Source: Actinomadura litoris
GTDB lineage: Bacteria; Actinomycetota; Actinomycetes; Streptosporangiales; Streptosporangiaceae
Assembly (NCBI RefSeq): GCF_009733595.1
Contig: NZ_WOFH01000002.1
Location: 620,001 to 684,000 of the forward strand
DNA: 64,000 nt
Direction: 5' to 3'
Shown here: positions 23,800 to 32,452 of the stretch, piece after piece
Layout: every line of letters begins with the position of its first letter
Numbering within the stretch: position 1 is the stretch's first letter
Translations under genes and position numbers: made by a program
Notes under the pieces: model-generated
Database searches by the model: none
What the model saw: the letters and a program-made list of their open reading frames with translations, nothing else
Told to the model about the DNA's origin: nothing

Positions 23800-24886
23800 G
23801 GCAGACCGGACGCGTCCGGCGCTGGTACGACCACGCCGCGACGCCCAGTGCCGTGCCGTAGACCGCGAACGCGCCGATCCCGCATGCCGCGACCGTCCAG
23901 CCCGCCCATCCCGCCAGCGGCTCCTTGTCCGGGAGGTCGGTGAGGCCCGCGGCGGACGGCAGCAGGTAGAGCAGCGTCGCGGCGACGCCGTAGGGGCCGA
24001 GCGTGAGGGCGCCGAGCCACGCGGGGACCAGCGGCAGCCAGCGCGGCACGCGCCGCCCGGTGAGCGGCGGCGCCCACCGGGGGAACACCTGCCCCCACCG
24101 GTGGGTGAGGCCGAGAAGCAGGAAGACGCCGAGCAGCGCCGACAGCGTGGTGAAGTCCACGCCGTACCGCTCCAGCGCCAGCACGAGCCCGGACGCGCCG
24201 TTCCGCTCGAACTCGGCGACCATCTCCGCGCCGGACACGCCCGCGAACGTCCCGCCGAGCGCCCAGGTCGTCTTCATCGCCATGTACGGGACGAACGCGA
24301 GCGCCCCCGCGTACGCCGCGCGCCGCACCGCGCGAGGTGCCGGGAGGGGCGCCGGGAGGGGCGCCGCCGCGCCCCTCCCCGCGACCCCCGCCGCGCCGTC
24401 CGCCGGGTGGGTCCCGCCGCACCGCGCGCAGGCCCCCGCGGCCACGCGCTGGAACGCCAGGGCCGCCGCCGCGTACAGCGCGGCACCGGTGGCCGACAGC
24501 GCCTCGACGCCGAACACGGGCCAGTCGTCGACCGTGCCGGTGAACACGAGCTGCAGGGCGTTCATGACGAACCCGAACGTGCCGGCGCCGGTCAGCGCGC
24601 AGGCCGCCCAGAGCCCGGCGCGCGGCCACCAGCGCGGCATCTGCCGGCCGACGCGCCGCACGCTCGACACCCCCATGATCCCGCCGACCAGCAGCAGCGC
24701 GGCCACCGGCAAGGCCAGCGCCGGGCCGATCCGCGCGTCCCGCAGCACGTAGCCGGTGTCCCCGCCGGCCGCCCAGTACAGGGCGAGCCCGACGGCGGGC
24801 AGCGTCCACGCCCCGGCCGCGTACCCGGCCCACCGCGGCCACCGCCCGGTCGCGCCCCGCCCGGACGCGGCGTATGCGACGCCCAC
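23792..24886 (-). CDS. Multi-pass membrane protein, unknown function
   Basis: 364 residues from GTG 24886 (GGGAGG five bases upstream is decisive over the longer form at 24922). About nine hydrophobic segments spread over the length (for example WTLPAVGLALYWAAG, VAALLLVGGIMGVSSV, FVMNALQLVFTG, ALLGVFLLLGLTHRWG, LGALTLGPYGVAATLLYLL). A cysteine pair ACARCGGTHP lies on a middle loop near 160. No transporter or enzyme family recognised. Convergent overlap of 8 bp with the aldolase gene. Confidence 0.8.
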   Translation of the reverse strand: MGVAYAASGRGATGRWPRWAGYAAGAWTLPAVGLALYWAAGGDTGYVLRDARIGPALALPVAALLLVGGIMGVSSVRRVGRQMPRWWPRAGLWAACALTGAGTFGFVMNALQLVFTGTVDDWPVFGVEALSATGAALYAAAALAFQRVAAGACARCGGTHPADGAAGVAGRGAAAPLPAPLPAPRAVRRAAYAGALAFVPYMAMKTTWALGGTFAGVSGAEMVAEFERNGASGLVLALERYGVDFTTLSALLGVFLLLGLTHRWGQVFPRWAPPLTGRRVPRWLPLVPAWLGALTLGPYGVAATLLYLLPSAAGLTDLPDKEPLAGWAGWTVAACGIGAFAVYGTALGVAAWSYQRRTRPVCLS

Positions 24887-25007
24887 ATCGTCCTCCCTCG
24901 CCTCGGCTCCGCTGCCGACCACTCTCGCGGCGGGCGGGGCGCCGGGCCTCCCGCCGAGGGCTGATCCGCCTAGCCCGTGCGGGGGAGGGACGCGGCGGAG
25001 GGCGCGC

Positions 25008-25805
25008 TCAGCGGGGGAGGGAGCCGGCGAAGGCGGTGACGGCGTCGGCGACGCGCTCGGGGAACTCGACGTGGGGGTGGTGCCCGGCGCCGTCCAGGAG
25101 CACGACCTCGGCGCCCAGCCGCCCGGCGACCCACTCGGCCTCGGCGACCGGGTCGGGCCAGTCGATGTCGCCCGTCCCCATGATGACCAGCGCGGGCACG
25201 GCGACGCGGTCGAGGCGGGCCTCGGCCTCGGCGTGCGACATGCCCATGTAGGCGCCGATGACCTTGGCGCGGCCGGGGCGGCGGAAGCTCGCGTCCAGCC
25301 GCGCCCTGTGCTCGGCGAAGTCGGCGGGCGGCTTCGGCTCCCACTTCGGGTAGTAGGACATGTAGAGCGGGCGCGCCAGCCCCGGCACGCGCAGGAGCGC
25401 CTGCGTGAGCTTCTGCGCGAGCCCGGCCTCGCCGTCCCGGACGAACGGCGCCGACAGGACGACCCCGCTGATCAGCTCGGGCGCCTCCGCCGCCGCGTAG
25501 ACCGCCGCCCCCGCGCCGTTCGAGCAGCCGTGCACGAGCGCGGGCCCGGCGTCCAGGTGCCGCAGCAGGGCCATGAGGTCGTGGGCGAGGGGCGTGCTGC
25601 CGTACTCGGGCCAGGCGGCGTCGCTGTCGCCCATGCCGCGCTGGTCGAGCGTGACGACCCGGTACCCGGCCGCCACCAGCAGCGGGGTCAGGAACCGGTA
25701 CTGCGAGCGCAGGTCGAGCATCGACGGCAGGCACACGACGAGCGGGCCGTCCCCCTCGTCGTCGTAGGCGAGGCGGCCGCCGGGAAGCTCCAGGTAGTGG
25801 GTCAT
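25008..25805 (-). CDS. Alpha/beta hydrolase
   Basis: 265 residues with the standard triad: nucleophile elbow HGCSNGAG (Ser95), acid GTGDIDW and histidine GAGHHPHVEFPE near the C-terminus. The motif LDQRGMGDS and the fold resemble esterases, 3-oxoadipate enol-lactonases and epoxide/haloalkane hydrolases, so the substrate is open. ATG 25805 follows AAGGAG at a spacing of six; an in-frame upstream start at 25865 would run through the inverted repeat. That inverted repeat lies 16-48 bp upstream and suggests regulated expression. Confidence 0.9.
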   Translation of the reverse strand: MTHYLELPGGRLAYDDEGDGPLVVCLPSMLDLRSQYRFLTPLLVAAGYRVVTLDQRGMGDSDAAWPEYGSTPLAHDLMALLRHLDAGPALVHGCSNGAGAAVYAAAEAPELISGVVLSAPFVRDGEAGLAQKLTQALLRVPGLARPLYMSYYPKWEPKPPADFAEHRARLDASFRRPGRAKVIGAYMGMSHAEAEARLDRVAVPALVIMGTGDIDWPDPVAEAEWVAGRLGAEVVLLDGAGHHPHVEFPERVADAVTAFAGSLPR

Positions 25806-25820
25806 CGCATGCTCCTTCGT

Positions 25821-25853
25821 AGCTCTATGGCTAAAAAGATTAGCCATAGGGCT
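25821..25853. promoter_or_regulatory. Operator-like inverted repeat upstream of the alpha/beta hydrolase gene
   Basis: Two 14-bp arms (AGCTCTATGGCTAA and TTAGCCATAGGGCT) with one mismatch and a 5-bp spacer; inner ten bases per arm are perfect. AT-rich compared with its surroundings. Located between the ADP-ribosylglycohydrolase stop and the hydrolase start, followed by an 8-bp palindrome TGACGTCA (25857-25864). Probably an operator for an unlinked TetR- or MarR-type regulator, since none is encoded beside it. Confidence 0.65.
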
Positions 25854-25868
25854 ATGTGACGTCAAATC

Positions 25869-26876
25869 TCAGTCCCAGGCGCCCCCGATCCGGGCGAGGT
25901 CGCCGGCGTATTCGATGCGCGCGGCCCACTCGGCGGGCCAGGCGTCCATGCCGAGGTGCGCGCCCGCGAAGGCGCCCGCCAGGCACGCGATGGAGTCGGA
26001 GTCCCCGGAGCTGGCGGCGCCGCGCCGGATCGCCGCGACGGGCTCGTCGGGGAAGAGCAGGAAGCACAGCAGGCCCGTGGCGAGGGCCTCCTCGGCGACC
26101 CAGCCCGCCCCGGTCGCCTCGCACGGGTCGGCCGCGCGGTCGGGACGGGCGAGCGCCTCCTCCAGCCGGTCGACCGCGTCGAGGCACTCCTCCCAGCCGC
26201 GCGAGACGAACCGCCACGGGTCGCCCGAGCCGGAGGCGCGCCACAGGTCCCCGAGCCAGTCCCCGTGATAGGTCGTGCGCTGCTCGTGGCAGCGGTCGCG
26301 GAGCGCGCCCGGCAGGTCGGCGGGCGCCAGGCCGTCCGCCAGCCACCGGACGGCGAACGCGGTCAGCTCGCTCGCCGCGAGCCCGGTCGGGTGCCCGTGC
26401 GTCATCGCCGCCTGGAGCTGCGACGCGGCGGCGCGCGTCTCGTCGGTCAGCCCCGGGGCCAGCCCGACCGGCGCGACCCGCATGTTCGCGCCGCAGCCCT
26501 TGGAGCCGGGCTGGGTCGCCTCCGTCCACGGCACGGGCGCCGCGAGGCGGCGGCACGCGGTCAGGCAGGTGTTGCCCGGCGCCCTGGTGTTGTCCGGGCT
26601 GTCGAGCCACTCGACGAACCGCCGCCGCCACAGCGGCTCGACCCGGTCGGCGGTGAGCGGCGGGTCGGCCAGCGCGTCCAGCAGGGCGAGGCCGACCGCG
26701 ATCGCCATCTGCGTGTCGTCGGTCACGAGCGCCGGGTCCCCCTCGGGGCGCTCGGGCCCGAGGCCGCCGAACCGCTGCCCGATCTGCGCCATCGAGAGGA
26801 ACTCGGTGGGCGCGCCGAGCGCGTCCCCGTACGCCAGCCCGAACATCGTCCCGCTGGCCCGCCGTGTCGTCGTCAT
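25869..26876 (-). CDS. ADP-ribosylglycohydrolase-family protein
   Basis: 335 residues of the DraG/ARH3 fold. The binuclear magnesium site is visible: TDDTQM (52-57) and SGDSDSIACLAGAFAGAHLG (split as SGDSDS and the following glycine-rich helix), plus GCGANMRVAPVGL. These enzymes remove ADP-ribose from proteins or small molecules. ATG 26876 lacks a clear ribosome site, so translation could be leaderless. No ADP-ribosyltransferase is adjacent. Confidence 0.9.
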   Translation of the reverse strand: MTTTRRASGTMFGLAYGDALGAPTEFLSMAQIGQRFGGLGPERPEGDPALVTDDTQMAIAVGLALLDALADPPLTADRVEPLWRRRFVEWLDSPDNTRAPGNTCLTACRRLAAPVPWTEATQPGSKGCGANMRVAPVGLAPGLTDETRAAASQLQAAMTHGHPTGLAASELTAFAVRWLADGLAPADLPGALRDRCHEQRTTYHGDWLGDLWRASGSGDPWRFVSRGWEECLDAVDRLEEALARPDRAADPCEATGAGWVAEEALATGLLCFLLFPDEPVAAIRRGAASSGDSDSIACLAGAFAGAHLGMDAWPAEWAARIEYAGDLARIGGAWD

Positions 26877-26917
26877 GGGCGGATTGTCCCGTAGGCCCCG
26901 ACCTTGCCGAGCCGGGG

Positions 26918-27160
26918 CTACGGGGCCCAGTCGTGCGGCCCGAGCACGTAGCCCTTCGGCGTCGAGTGGAGGTGGTTGACCTCGACGAGGTGCCCGAGCG
27001 CCGCCCACAGCTCCTCCTCGGGGGCCGCGACGAGGCGGCTCACCGTGTCGAAGTCCGCCGCCCCGCCCCCCTTGTCGATCTCCGCGACCGTCTCGTAGAC
27101 GGCCAGCTCGAACTCGCTCAGCTCCTGGACGTCCCCGCGCCTGCCCTCTCGCTCATCCAT
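26918..27160 (-). CDS. Small conserved-looking protein, possible winged-helix fold
   Basis: 80 residues, acidic, with alternating helices (ELSEFELAVYETVAEIDK; TVSRLVAAPEEELWAALGHL) and a beta-hairpin-like end (VNHLHSTPKGYVLGP), the pattern of a small winged-helix domain. No family recognised with confidence. It sits between the SbnB-like gene and the ADP-ribosylglycohydrolase gene on the same strand, 28 bp after the former. Confidence 0.6.
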   Translation of the reverse strand: MDEREGRRGDVQELSEFELAVYETVAEIDKGGGAADFDTVSRLVAAPEEELWAALGHLVEVNHLHSTPKGYVLGPHDWAP

Positions 27161-27188
27161 GACCGCAGCCTGCCCACTGGGCGCGGGT

Positions 27189-28214
27189 CTAGCCGTAGCG
27201 GCGCATCTCGTGGAAGAACCCCGGCACCGTGCTCAGCGCTCCGGACGCGGCGACCTCGTCGTAGACGTAGCGGGCCACGGCGAGGTCCAGGACGCCGAGG
27301 CCGAACGGCGAGAACACGACCGGCCGGTCGGCGGGCGGCTCGATCGCGCCGGTGAGGACGTCGTAGAGCGTCCCGGCCACGAAGTCCCTCCCGCCGGTCT
27401 TCTGCTCGGCCAGGTGCGGGGACGTGCCGGCCTTCAGGCAGTGCTCCACGTCGTCCACCACGTTCCACGCCGACAGGATGATCTCGGGGGACAGGTCGCG
27501 CAGCGAGACGTGCAGGACCAGCGGGTTGTGCGCGAACCACGCCGGGTCGGTGACGTGCGGCTCGCCCGCGACGGTCGCGAACACGACGAGGTCCGACGCG
27601 CGGACGAGGTCGTGCGCGGACCCGTGGATCGTGACGGTGCCCGGCCCCGCGCCCTCCAGGTAGCCCTTGAACCCCTCGGCGTGCTCGGCCGACAGGTCGT
27701 GGACGCCCAGCTCGTCGAACGCGAACCCGTTGCCCGCCAGGTAGGTGTGGATGTAGCGGGCGATCAGCCCGGTGCCGACGAACCCGACCCGGCGCGGGCG
27801 CTCGCCGCGCAGGTCGGCGAGCGTGACCGCGGCCAGCGCGGCGGACGCGGCGGTCCGCGCGGCCGAGATGATCGAGCTCTCCAGGCACGCGAACGGGTAG
27901 CCGGTCTCGGCGTCGTTGAGGATCAGCACGGCGGACGCGCGCGGGATGCCCGCCGCGACGTTGCCGGGGAAGCTGGAGATCCACTTGATGCCGTGCACGC
28001 CGATCTCGCCCTTGACCGACGCGGGCAGCGCGATGATCCGGTCGGACGGCCGGTCCGGGAAGCGCAGGAAGTAGGAGTCGGGGTTCACGGTCTGCCCCTC
28101 GCCGTGCAGCCGGTAGGCCGCCTCGACGGTCCGGGTGACCCGCTCCTCGTGCCCGCCGATCACCTCGTGCACCTGCGCTCCGGAGATCACGGCGAATGTG
28201 GGGGCCTGCGTCAT
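27189..28214 (-). CDS. SbnB-like 2,3-diaminopropionate biosynthesis dehydrogenase (ornithine cyclodeaminase family)
   Basis: 341 residues. Motifs of the SbnB branch are visible: GIKWISSFPGN, Rossmann VGFVGTGLIARYIH, VLHVSLRDLSPEIILSAWN and SPFGLGVLDLAVA. SbnB oxidises N-(1-amino-1-carboxy-2-ethyl)-glutamate to 2,3-diaminopropionate and 2-oxoglutarate, supplying a building block for siderophores and peptide antibiotics. The usual partner SbnA is not nearby, nor is an NRPS. Divergent from a type II thioesterase gene, which also belongs to nonribosomal biosynthesis. Confidence 0.85.
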   Translation of the reverse strand: MTQAPTFAVISGAQVHEVIGGHEERVTRTVEAAYRLHGEGQTVNPDSYFLRFPDRPSDRIIALPASVKGEIGVHGIKWISSFPGNVAAGIPRASAVLILNDAETGYPFACLESSIISAARTAASAALAAVTLADLRGERPRRVGFVGTGLIARYIHTYLAGNGFAFDELGVHDLSAEHAEGFKGYLEGAGPGTVTIHGSAHDLVRASDLVVFATVAGEPHVTDPAWFAHNPLVLHVSLRDLSPEIILSAWNVVDDVEHCLKAGTSPHLAEQKTGGRDFVAGTLYDVLTGAIEPPADRPVVFSPFGLGVLDLAVARYVYDEVAASGALSTVPGFFHEMRRYG

Positions 28215-28396
28215 GGGGGGAACTCCCGTCCGTCGAGATGATCTTCGAGCCGAGGATAACCGTGCCCCGGGCACCGCCGCCCCGCCCCCCGGGACAGGGC
28301 CTTAGGGTGGCGGCGGAGGCCGCCCCGCCCGGGGCCGCCGCGCCCACGCCCGAGATCGTCTCGTCCCCGCCGGGACGAGGAGGAGGAGTCGAGCAC

Positions 28397-29128
28397 ATGA
28401 CCTGGTTCCGCTGCGCCGAGACCCGGCCCTGGGCGTCGACGCGGCTGTTCTGCCTGCCGCACGCGGGCGGGTCGGCGGTGTCCTACCGGTCCTGGACGAA
28501 GGAGGCCGACCCCTCGGTGGAGGTGCGCGCCGTCCAGTACCCGGGGCGCGCCGACCGGCTGGCCGACCCCCTCGTCGGCGATGCCCACGAGCTGGCCCGG
28601 CTCGTCGCGGGCGCGATGGCCCCGCTGCTCGACCGGCCCGCCGCGCTGTTCGGGCACAGCATGGGCGCCGTCGTCGCCTACGAGGTCGCGCGGCTGCTCC
28701 AGGAGCGCGGGAGCGCGCCCGTCCACCTGTTCGCCTCCGGCGCCCGGCCGCCGCACGACCGGGGCGATGACCGCGTCTCCGACCGCGACGACGAGGGCGT
28801 GCTCGCCGAGATGACGCGGCTCGGCGGCACCGACGCCGAGATCCTGGCCGACCCGGAGCTGCGCGAGCTGGTGCTGCCCTACGTCCGCAACGACTTCGCG
28901 CTGGTCGAGAACTACGCGCACCTGCCGGGCACGCGGCTGGAGGTCCCGGTCACCGTGATCGTCGGGGACGACGACCCGCACGTGACCCCGGCGCAGGCGC
29001 GGCGGTGGGCGGAGCTGACCGACGGGCCCTTCGCGATGACGGTGATGGAGGGCGGCCACTTCTACCTCACCCCCCACCAGTCCGCCGTGATCGCCGAGAT
29101 CCACCGGGCGCTGGGCGTCGTGGGCTGA
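28397..29128 (+). CDS. Type II thioesterase (NRPS/PKS editing)
   Basis: 243 residues with TEII hallmarks: LFCLPHAGGSAVSYRSW, VQYPGRADRL, nucleophile GHSMGA (Ser88) and GGHFYL carrying the catalytic histidine. TEII enzymes remove wrong acyl groups from carrier proteins in NRPS or PKS assembly lines. ATG 28397 follows GAGGAGGAG. No assembly line lies within the window, so it may serve an unlinked one, or be a remnant together with the divergent SbnB-like gene. Confidence 0.9.
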   Translation: MTWFRCAETRPWASTRLFCLPHAGGSAVSYRSWTKEADPSVEVRAVQYPGRADRLADPLVGDAHELARLVAGAMAPLLDRPAALFGHSMGAVVAYEVARLLQERGSAPVHLFASGARPPHDRGDDRVSDRDDEGVLAEMTRLGGTDAEILADPELRELVLPYVRNDFALVENYAHLPGTRLEVPVTVIVGDDDPHVTPAQARRWAELTDGPFAMTVMEGGHFYLTPHQSAVIAEIHRALGVVG

Positions 29129-29174
29129 GGGCCTGGCGGGGCGACCCCCGCCCGGACGCGCGCGAGCCCCCGGG

Positions 29175-29196
29175 CCCCCGCCGGGCGAGGCGGGGG
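29175..29196. terminator. Hairpin between convergent thioesterase and protease genes
   Basis: CCCCCGCC and GGCGGGGG form an 8-bp all-GC stem around a 6-base loop, midway in the 123-bp gap between two convergent genes. No U tract, as is common in actinomycetes; it could terminate both directions. Confidence 0.6.
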
Positions 29197-29251
29197 ACCA
29201 GGGGCCCGATCCCGGGCGCGCAGGCCGGAAGGCCGGCGCGGGGCCGGAGCG

Positions 29252-30349
29252 TCAGTACACCTGGGCGCCGTACACCTGGAGCGGCTCGGTGACCGGCTGG
29301 AAGAACGTCGTGCCGCCGCTGGAGCAGTTGCCGCTGCCGCCCGAGGTCAGCCCGAGCGCGGTGGCCCCGGCGAACAGCGAGCCGCCGCTGTCGCCCGGCT
29401 CCGCGCAGACCGTCGTCTTGATCAGGCCGGTGACGCTGCCCTCGCGGTAGTTCACGGTCTGGTTGAGCCCGGTGACCTGGCCGCTGTGCACCTGCGTGGT
29501 GCTGCCGCTGCGCTGCACGGTCTGCCCGACGGTCGGGGTCCCGGCGCTCGTGATGTCCTGGCTGCCGCCGTTGTAGAGGCTGACCGAGCCCTGGGTGTCC
29601 TCCGGGGTGGAGGAGTACTTCACGATGCCGTAGTCGTTGCCCGGGAAGCTGCCGTTCTCGGTGTTGCCGAGCAGCCTGGTCTTGCCCTGGTCGGAGTACC
29701 AGCTCGTGCCGATGTTCGTGCAGTGCCCGGCGGTGAGGAAGTAGTACGCGCCCCCCTTCTTGACGTTGAAGCCGAGCGAGCAGCGCCCGCCGCTGGTCCA
29801 GATGGCCTCGCCGCCCCGGGTGAACGTGCGGAACGTCCCGGCGACCCGCTCGGTGCGGACGGCGGCGCCCTGCTTGGCGACGGCCCGGCGCACCTTCGCG
29901 AGCCCGGCGCCGGTGACCGAGGAGTCCATGGACAGCACGACCTTGTTACTGGCCGGGTCCGCGGCCCACGCGGTGCCCGGGACGGTCGCGTCGCGCTTGA
30001 GCGCGGCCATGACGCGCTTGAGGTCCGCGCCGCTGCGCGCGACGGTCTTCGGCTGGGCGCCCGCCGCGCGGACGGCCCGCGCCGCGCTCGCGTCGGTGAC
30101 CGTGACCACGAGCTGCCGCGTGGCGGCGTCGATGTAGGAGCCGGCGCTGCGGGAGCCGAGCCGCTGGGCCAGCGTCGCGGCCGTCCTGGCCTGCGCCGTC
30201 TGGGCTGTCGTGACGGCGCCGGCCGGTGCGGCCGGCGCCTGCGGGGCCGCGTTCGCGGCGGGGGCGGCGACCAGGGCGGACGCCATGACTCCCGTCGCCG
30301 TCATCGTGACGGCCGCGCCGCTGATGCGAGCGTGACGGATCTTCACTGA
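29252..30349 (-). CDS. Secreted streptogrisin/alpha-lytic-type S1 protease (pre-pro-enzyme)
   Basis: 365 residues from GTG 30349, which follows GGAGG. A signal peptide (about 1-33, basic start KIRHARIS, core ending ANA) and a pro-region (about 34-180) precede the mature chymotrypsin-like domain with His208 (LTAGHC), Asp238 (GNDYG) and Ser320 (EPGDSGGS). Cysteine pairs fit the two conserved disulfides of streptogrisins. Secreted by Sec, self-processed and extracellular. Divergent from the ornithine-cyclodeaminase-like gene. Confidence 0.93.
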   Translation of the reverse strand, partial: SVKIRHARISGAAVTMTATGVMASALVAAPAANAAPQAPAAPAGAVTTAQTAQARTAATLAQRLGSRSAGSYIDAATRQLVVTVTDASAARAVRAAGAQPKTVARSGADLKRVMAALKRDATVPGTAWAADPASNKVVLSMDSSVTGAGLAKVRRAVAKQGAAVRTERVAGTFRTFTRGGEAIWTSGGRCSLGFNVKKGGAYYFLTAGHCTNIGTSWYSDQGKTRLLGNTENGSFPGNDYGIVKYSSTPEDTQGSVSLYNGGSQDITSAGTPTVGQTVQRSGSTTQVHSGQVTGLNQTVNYREGSVTGLIKTTVCAEPGDSGGSLFAGATALGLTSGGSGNCSSGGTTFFQPVTEPLQVYGAQVY

Positions 30350-30586
30350 GCCTCCAGGGGGGAGCGGGCACACCCGGATTGGTATGCCGGAGGTCACCGC
30401 ACATGCTCCGAGACCCCAAGGGCGGACGGAAGGCTAGAAAGTGCCCAATCAGCGGAGACTGCCTTGGCACAATGGGTGCGGATTTGTCTAGCCGTCACGG
30501 GCAGGATGGCCTGTTAAGGACAATTGGCTCGCACCAGGTATGGGGCCTGCCGTGGGGCGGGTAGGACGTTGCGGCAAAATGATCAG

Positions 30587-31564
30587 GTGACGTTGCTGCT
30601 GACCAGGTCCGATCTGGAGTCCGTGCTCGATCCCGCGGCCTGCCTCGCCGAGCTGCGCCGCGGATTCACCGCGGGGAGCCGGGGCGGGGACGCGGCGCGC
30701 CGCGTCGTGGCCCGCCCGCCGGGCCCCGGGACCGCGACGGCGCTGCTGCCGGGCGCGGTCGAGGGCATCCCCGCCTACACGGTGAAGGTCAACGCCAAGT
30801 TCCCGGGCAGCCGTCCGGCGCTGCGCGGCGTGGTGTGCCTGCACGACCTCGGCACCGGCGAACTGCTCGCGCTGCTGGACTCGGCCACCGTCACCGCGTG
30901 GCGCACCGGGCTCGCCGCCGCGCTCGGCACCCACGTCCTCGCCCGTCCGGGCGCCGACGCGGTCGCGGTGGTCGGGGCCGGGGCGCAGGCGGAGTTGGTG
31001 ATGCGCGGGCTCGCGGCGCTGCGGCCGGTGCGCCGGCTCGCGGTCCATGACCTGGACGCGGGCCGGGCCGAGGCGTTCGCCGCGCGGCACGGCGCCCTGC
31101 TCGGGCTGGACGCCTCCGCCGCGGCCTCCTACGGCCCGGGGCCGGACGCCGTCCGCGAGGCCGTGCGGGACGCGGGGATCGTCGTGACGGCGACCTGGGC
31201 GCGCAGCCCGATCCTGGACGCGCCGGACGTCGCGCCCGGCGCGCACGTCACCTCCCTCGGCGCGGACGAGCCGGGCAAGGCCGAGCTGGCGCCCGGCCTC
31301 CTGCGGGCGGCGCGCGTCGTGGTCGACGACGTCGCGCTCGCGGCGGAGATGGGGGCGCTGGCCGGTGCGGGCCCCGAGGTGGAACGGTCCGCCGCGACGC
31401 TCGGGGACGTGCTGGCGGGCCGGGCGCCCGGCAGGGCGGCGGAGGACGGGCGCACCGTCTACGCGCCGGTCGGCCTGCCCTGGCAGGACCTCGCCCTGAG
31501 CTGGGCCGCCTTTAATATGGCCCGTTCCAATCAGGTAGGGCTGGCGTTCGATTTCCTCGGTTGA
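30587..31564 (+). CDS. Ornithine cyclodeaminase/mu-crystallin-family protein
   Basis: 325 residues from GTG 30587. The Rossmann motif VAVVGAGAQAELVMRGL and the preceding substrate-binding region (VKVNAKFPGSRPALRGVVCLHD, shortened here) mark the OCD family; later ATWARSPILDAPDVAPGAHV is typical of delta-1-pyrroline-2-carboxylate or ketimine reductases. Reaction could be imine reduction, alanine dehydrogenation or deamination. It is only distantly similar to the SbnB-like gene at 27-28 kb. Start-site strength is weak. Between protease and morphogen-type regulator genes. Confidence 0.85.
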   Translation: MTLLLTRSDLESVLDPAACLAELRRGFTAGSRGGDAARRVVARPPGPGTATALLPGAVEGIPAYTVKVNAKFPGSRPALRGVVCLHDLGTGELLALLDSATVTAWRTGLAAALGTHVLARPGADAVAVVGAGAQAELVMRGLAALRPVRRLAVHDLDAGRAEAFAARHGALLGLDASAAASYGPGPDAVREAVRDAGIVVTATWARSPILDAPDVAPGAHVTSLGADEPGKAELAPGLLRAARVVVDDVALAAEMGALAGAGPEVERSAATLGDVLAGRAPGRAAEDGRTVYAPVGLPWQDLALSWAAFNMARSNQVGLAFDFLG

Positions 31565-31846
31565 ACTGGCCGACTGCGGACAGCGGATTCTTTCGACAAA
31601 ATCACGCACGGTAATTGTTAATATTCTATTTCGTCTTTATGCTGACTCGACGATTACTGTTGGCTCCGTTCGGTAGGTCCCGCTCATGAGATCGGTTCGT
31701 CTAGACGTGTCGAAGGAAGAGCCTCATCGTGAGCCCCGTGCCTCGGGACCCCCGGCTCGGTCACCGCCTCTTTCTTCTCATAGGTTGACAAACGGTGGGT
31801 AAGTGCTTCTCGGGCCACATGGGTGGCGGGCCTTGGGAGACAGAAC
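31565..31846. other. AT-richer intergenic region upstream of the ramR-like gene
   Basis: 282 bp with markedly lower GC around 31600-31670, then GC-rich again. It contains TTGACA at 31785-31790 but no matching -10 at the right spacing. A possible 38-codon reading frame (31686-31802) lacks a ribosome site. The region presumably holds the promoter of the regulator gene; no clear operator was found. Confidence 0.5.
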
Positions 31847-32452
31847 ATGATTCGGATACTCCTCGCCGAGGAGGCGCCCCTCCTGCGAGGCGGGCTGGTC
31901 GCGTTCTTCGGCGGTGTGAAAGACCTGGACGTCGTGGCCGCGATCGATTCTGGTGATCATTTGCTGCGCATGGCGAATTTACGGAGGCCGGACGTCGCAT
32001 TGATAGACGTCGCGCTTCCGGGACTGGACGGCTTCTCGGCGTCCCGGAGGCTGCGGGAGGAACTCCCCGACTGCCGCACCGTGCTCATGTCGGGCCGGCA
32101 CCGCACCGGCGACCTGCGCCGGGCGGTCACCGCCCGGGCGGCGGGGCTGGTCCTGAAGGACACCTCGCCCGGCGCGCTGGTGGACGCGATCCGCCGGGTC
32201 GCCGACGGGCAGCGCGTCGTGGACGCCGAGGTGGCCTTCAGCGAGCTCGGCTCGGCGGTGAGCCCGCTGACCGAGCGCGAGAGCGAGGTGCTGGAGCTGG
32301 CCTCACGCGGGGCCTCGGCGGCGCAGATCGCCGAGGACCTCGTCCTGACGATCGGGACGGTCCGCAACCACCTCTCCCGCATCAACCGGAAGATCGGCGC
32401 GCGGAACCGGGTGCACGCGATCAGGATCGCCGAGGAGGCCGGGTGGCTGTGA
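31847..32452 (+). CDS. ramR: RamR/AmfR-like response regulator (LuxR type)
   Basis: 201 residues from ATG 31847 (GGGAGA just upstream). Receiver domain with Glu8-Glu9 in place of the usual Asp pair, phospho-acceptor candidate Asp54 (ALIDVALPGLDG), Ser82 and Lys104; C-terminal LuxR helix-turn-helix (LTERESEVLELASRG, TVRNHLSRI). No sensor kinase is adjacent, as for RamR of streptomycetes, which activates the SapB operon. Its position at the far end of the lanthipeptide cluster supports the same role. The last 150 bp overlap the convergent transporter gene. Confidence 0.85.
   Translation: MIRILLAEEAPLLRGGLVAFFGGVKDLDVVAAIDSGDHLLRMANLRRPDVALIDVALPGLDGFSASRRLREELPDCRTVLMSGRHRTGDLRRAVTARAAGLVLKDTSPGALVDAIRRVADGQRVVDAEVAFSELGSAVSPLTERESEVLELASRGASAAQIAEDLVLTIGTVRNHLSRINRKIGARNRVHAIRIAEEAGWL

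Noticed and set aside
31686..31802. A 38-codon frame upstream of the ramR-like gene
   Set aside because: No ribosome site, no recognisable peptide motif, and it stops before the real gene; probably leader DNA.
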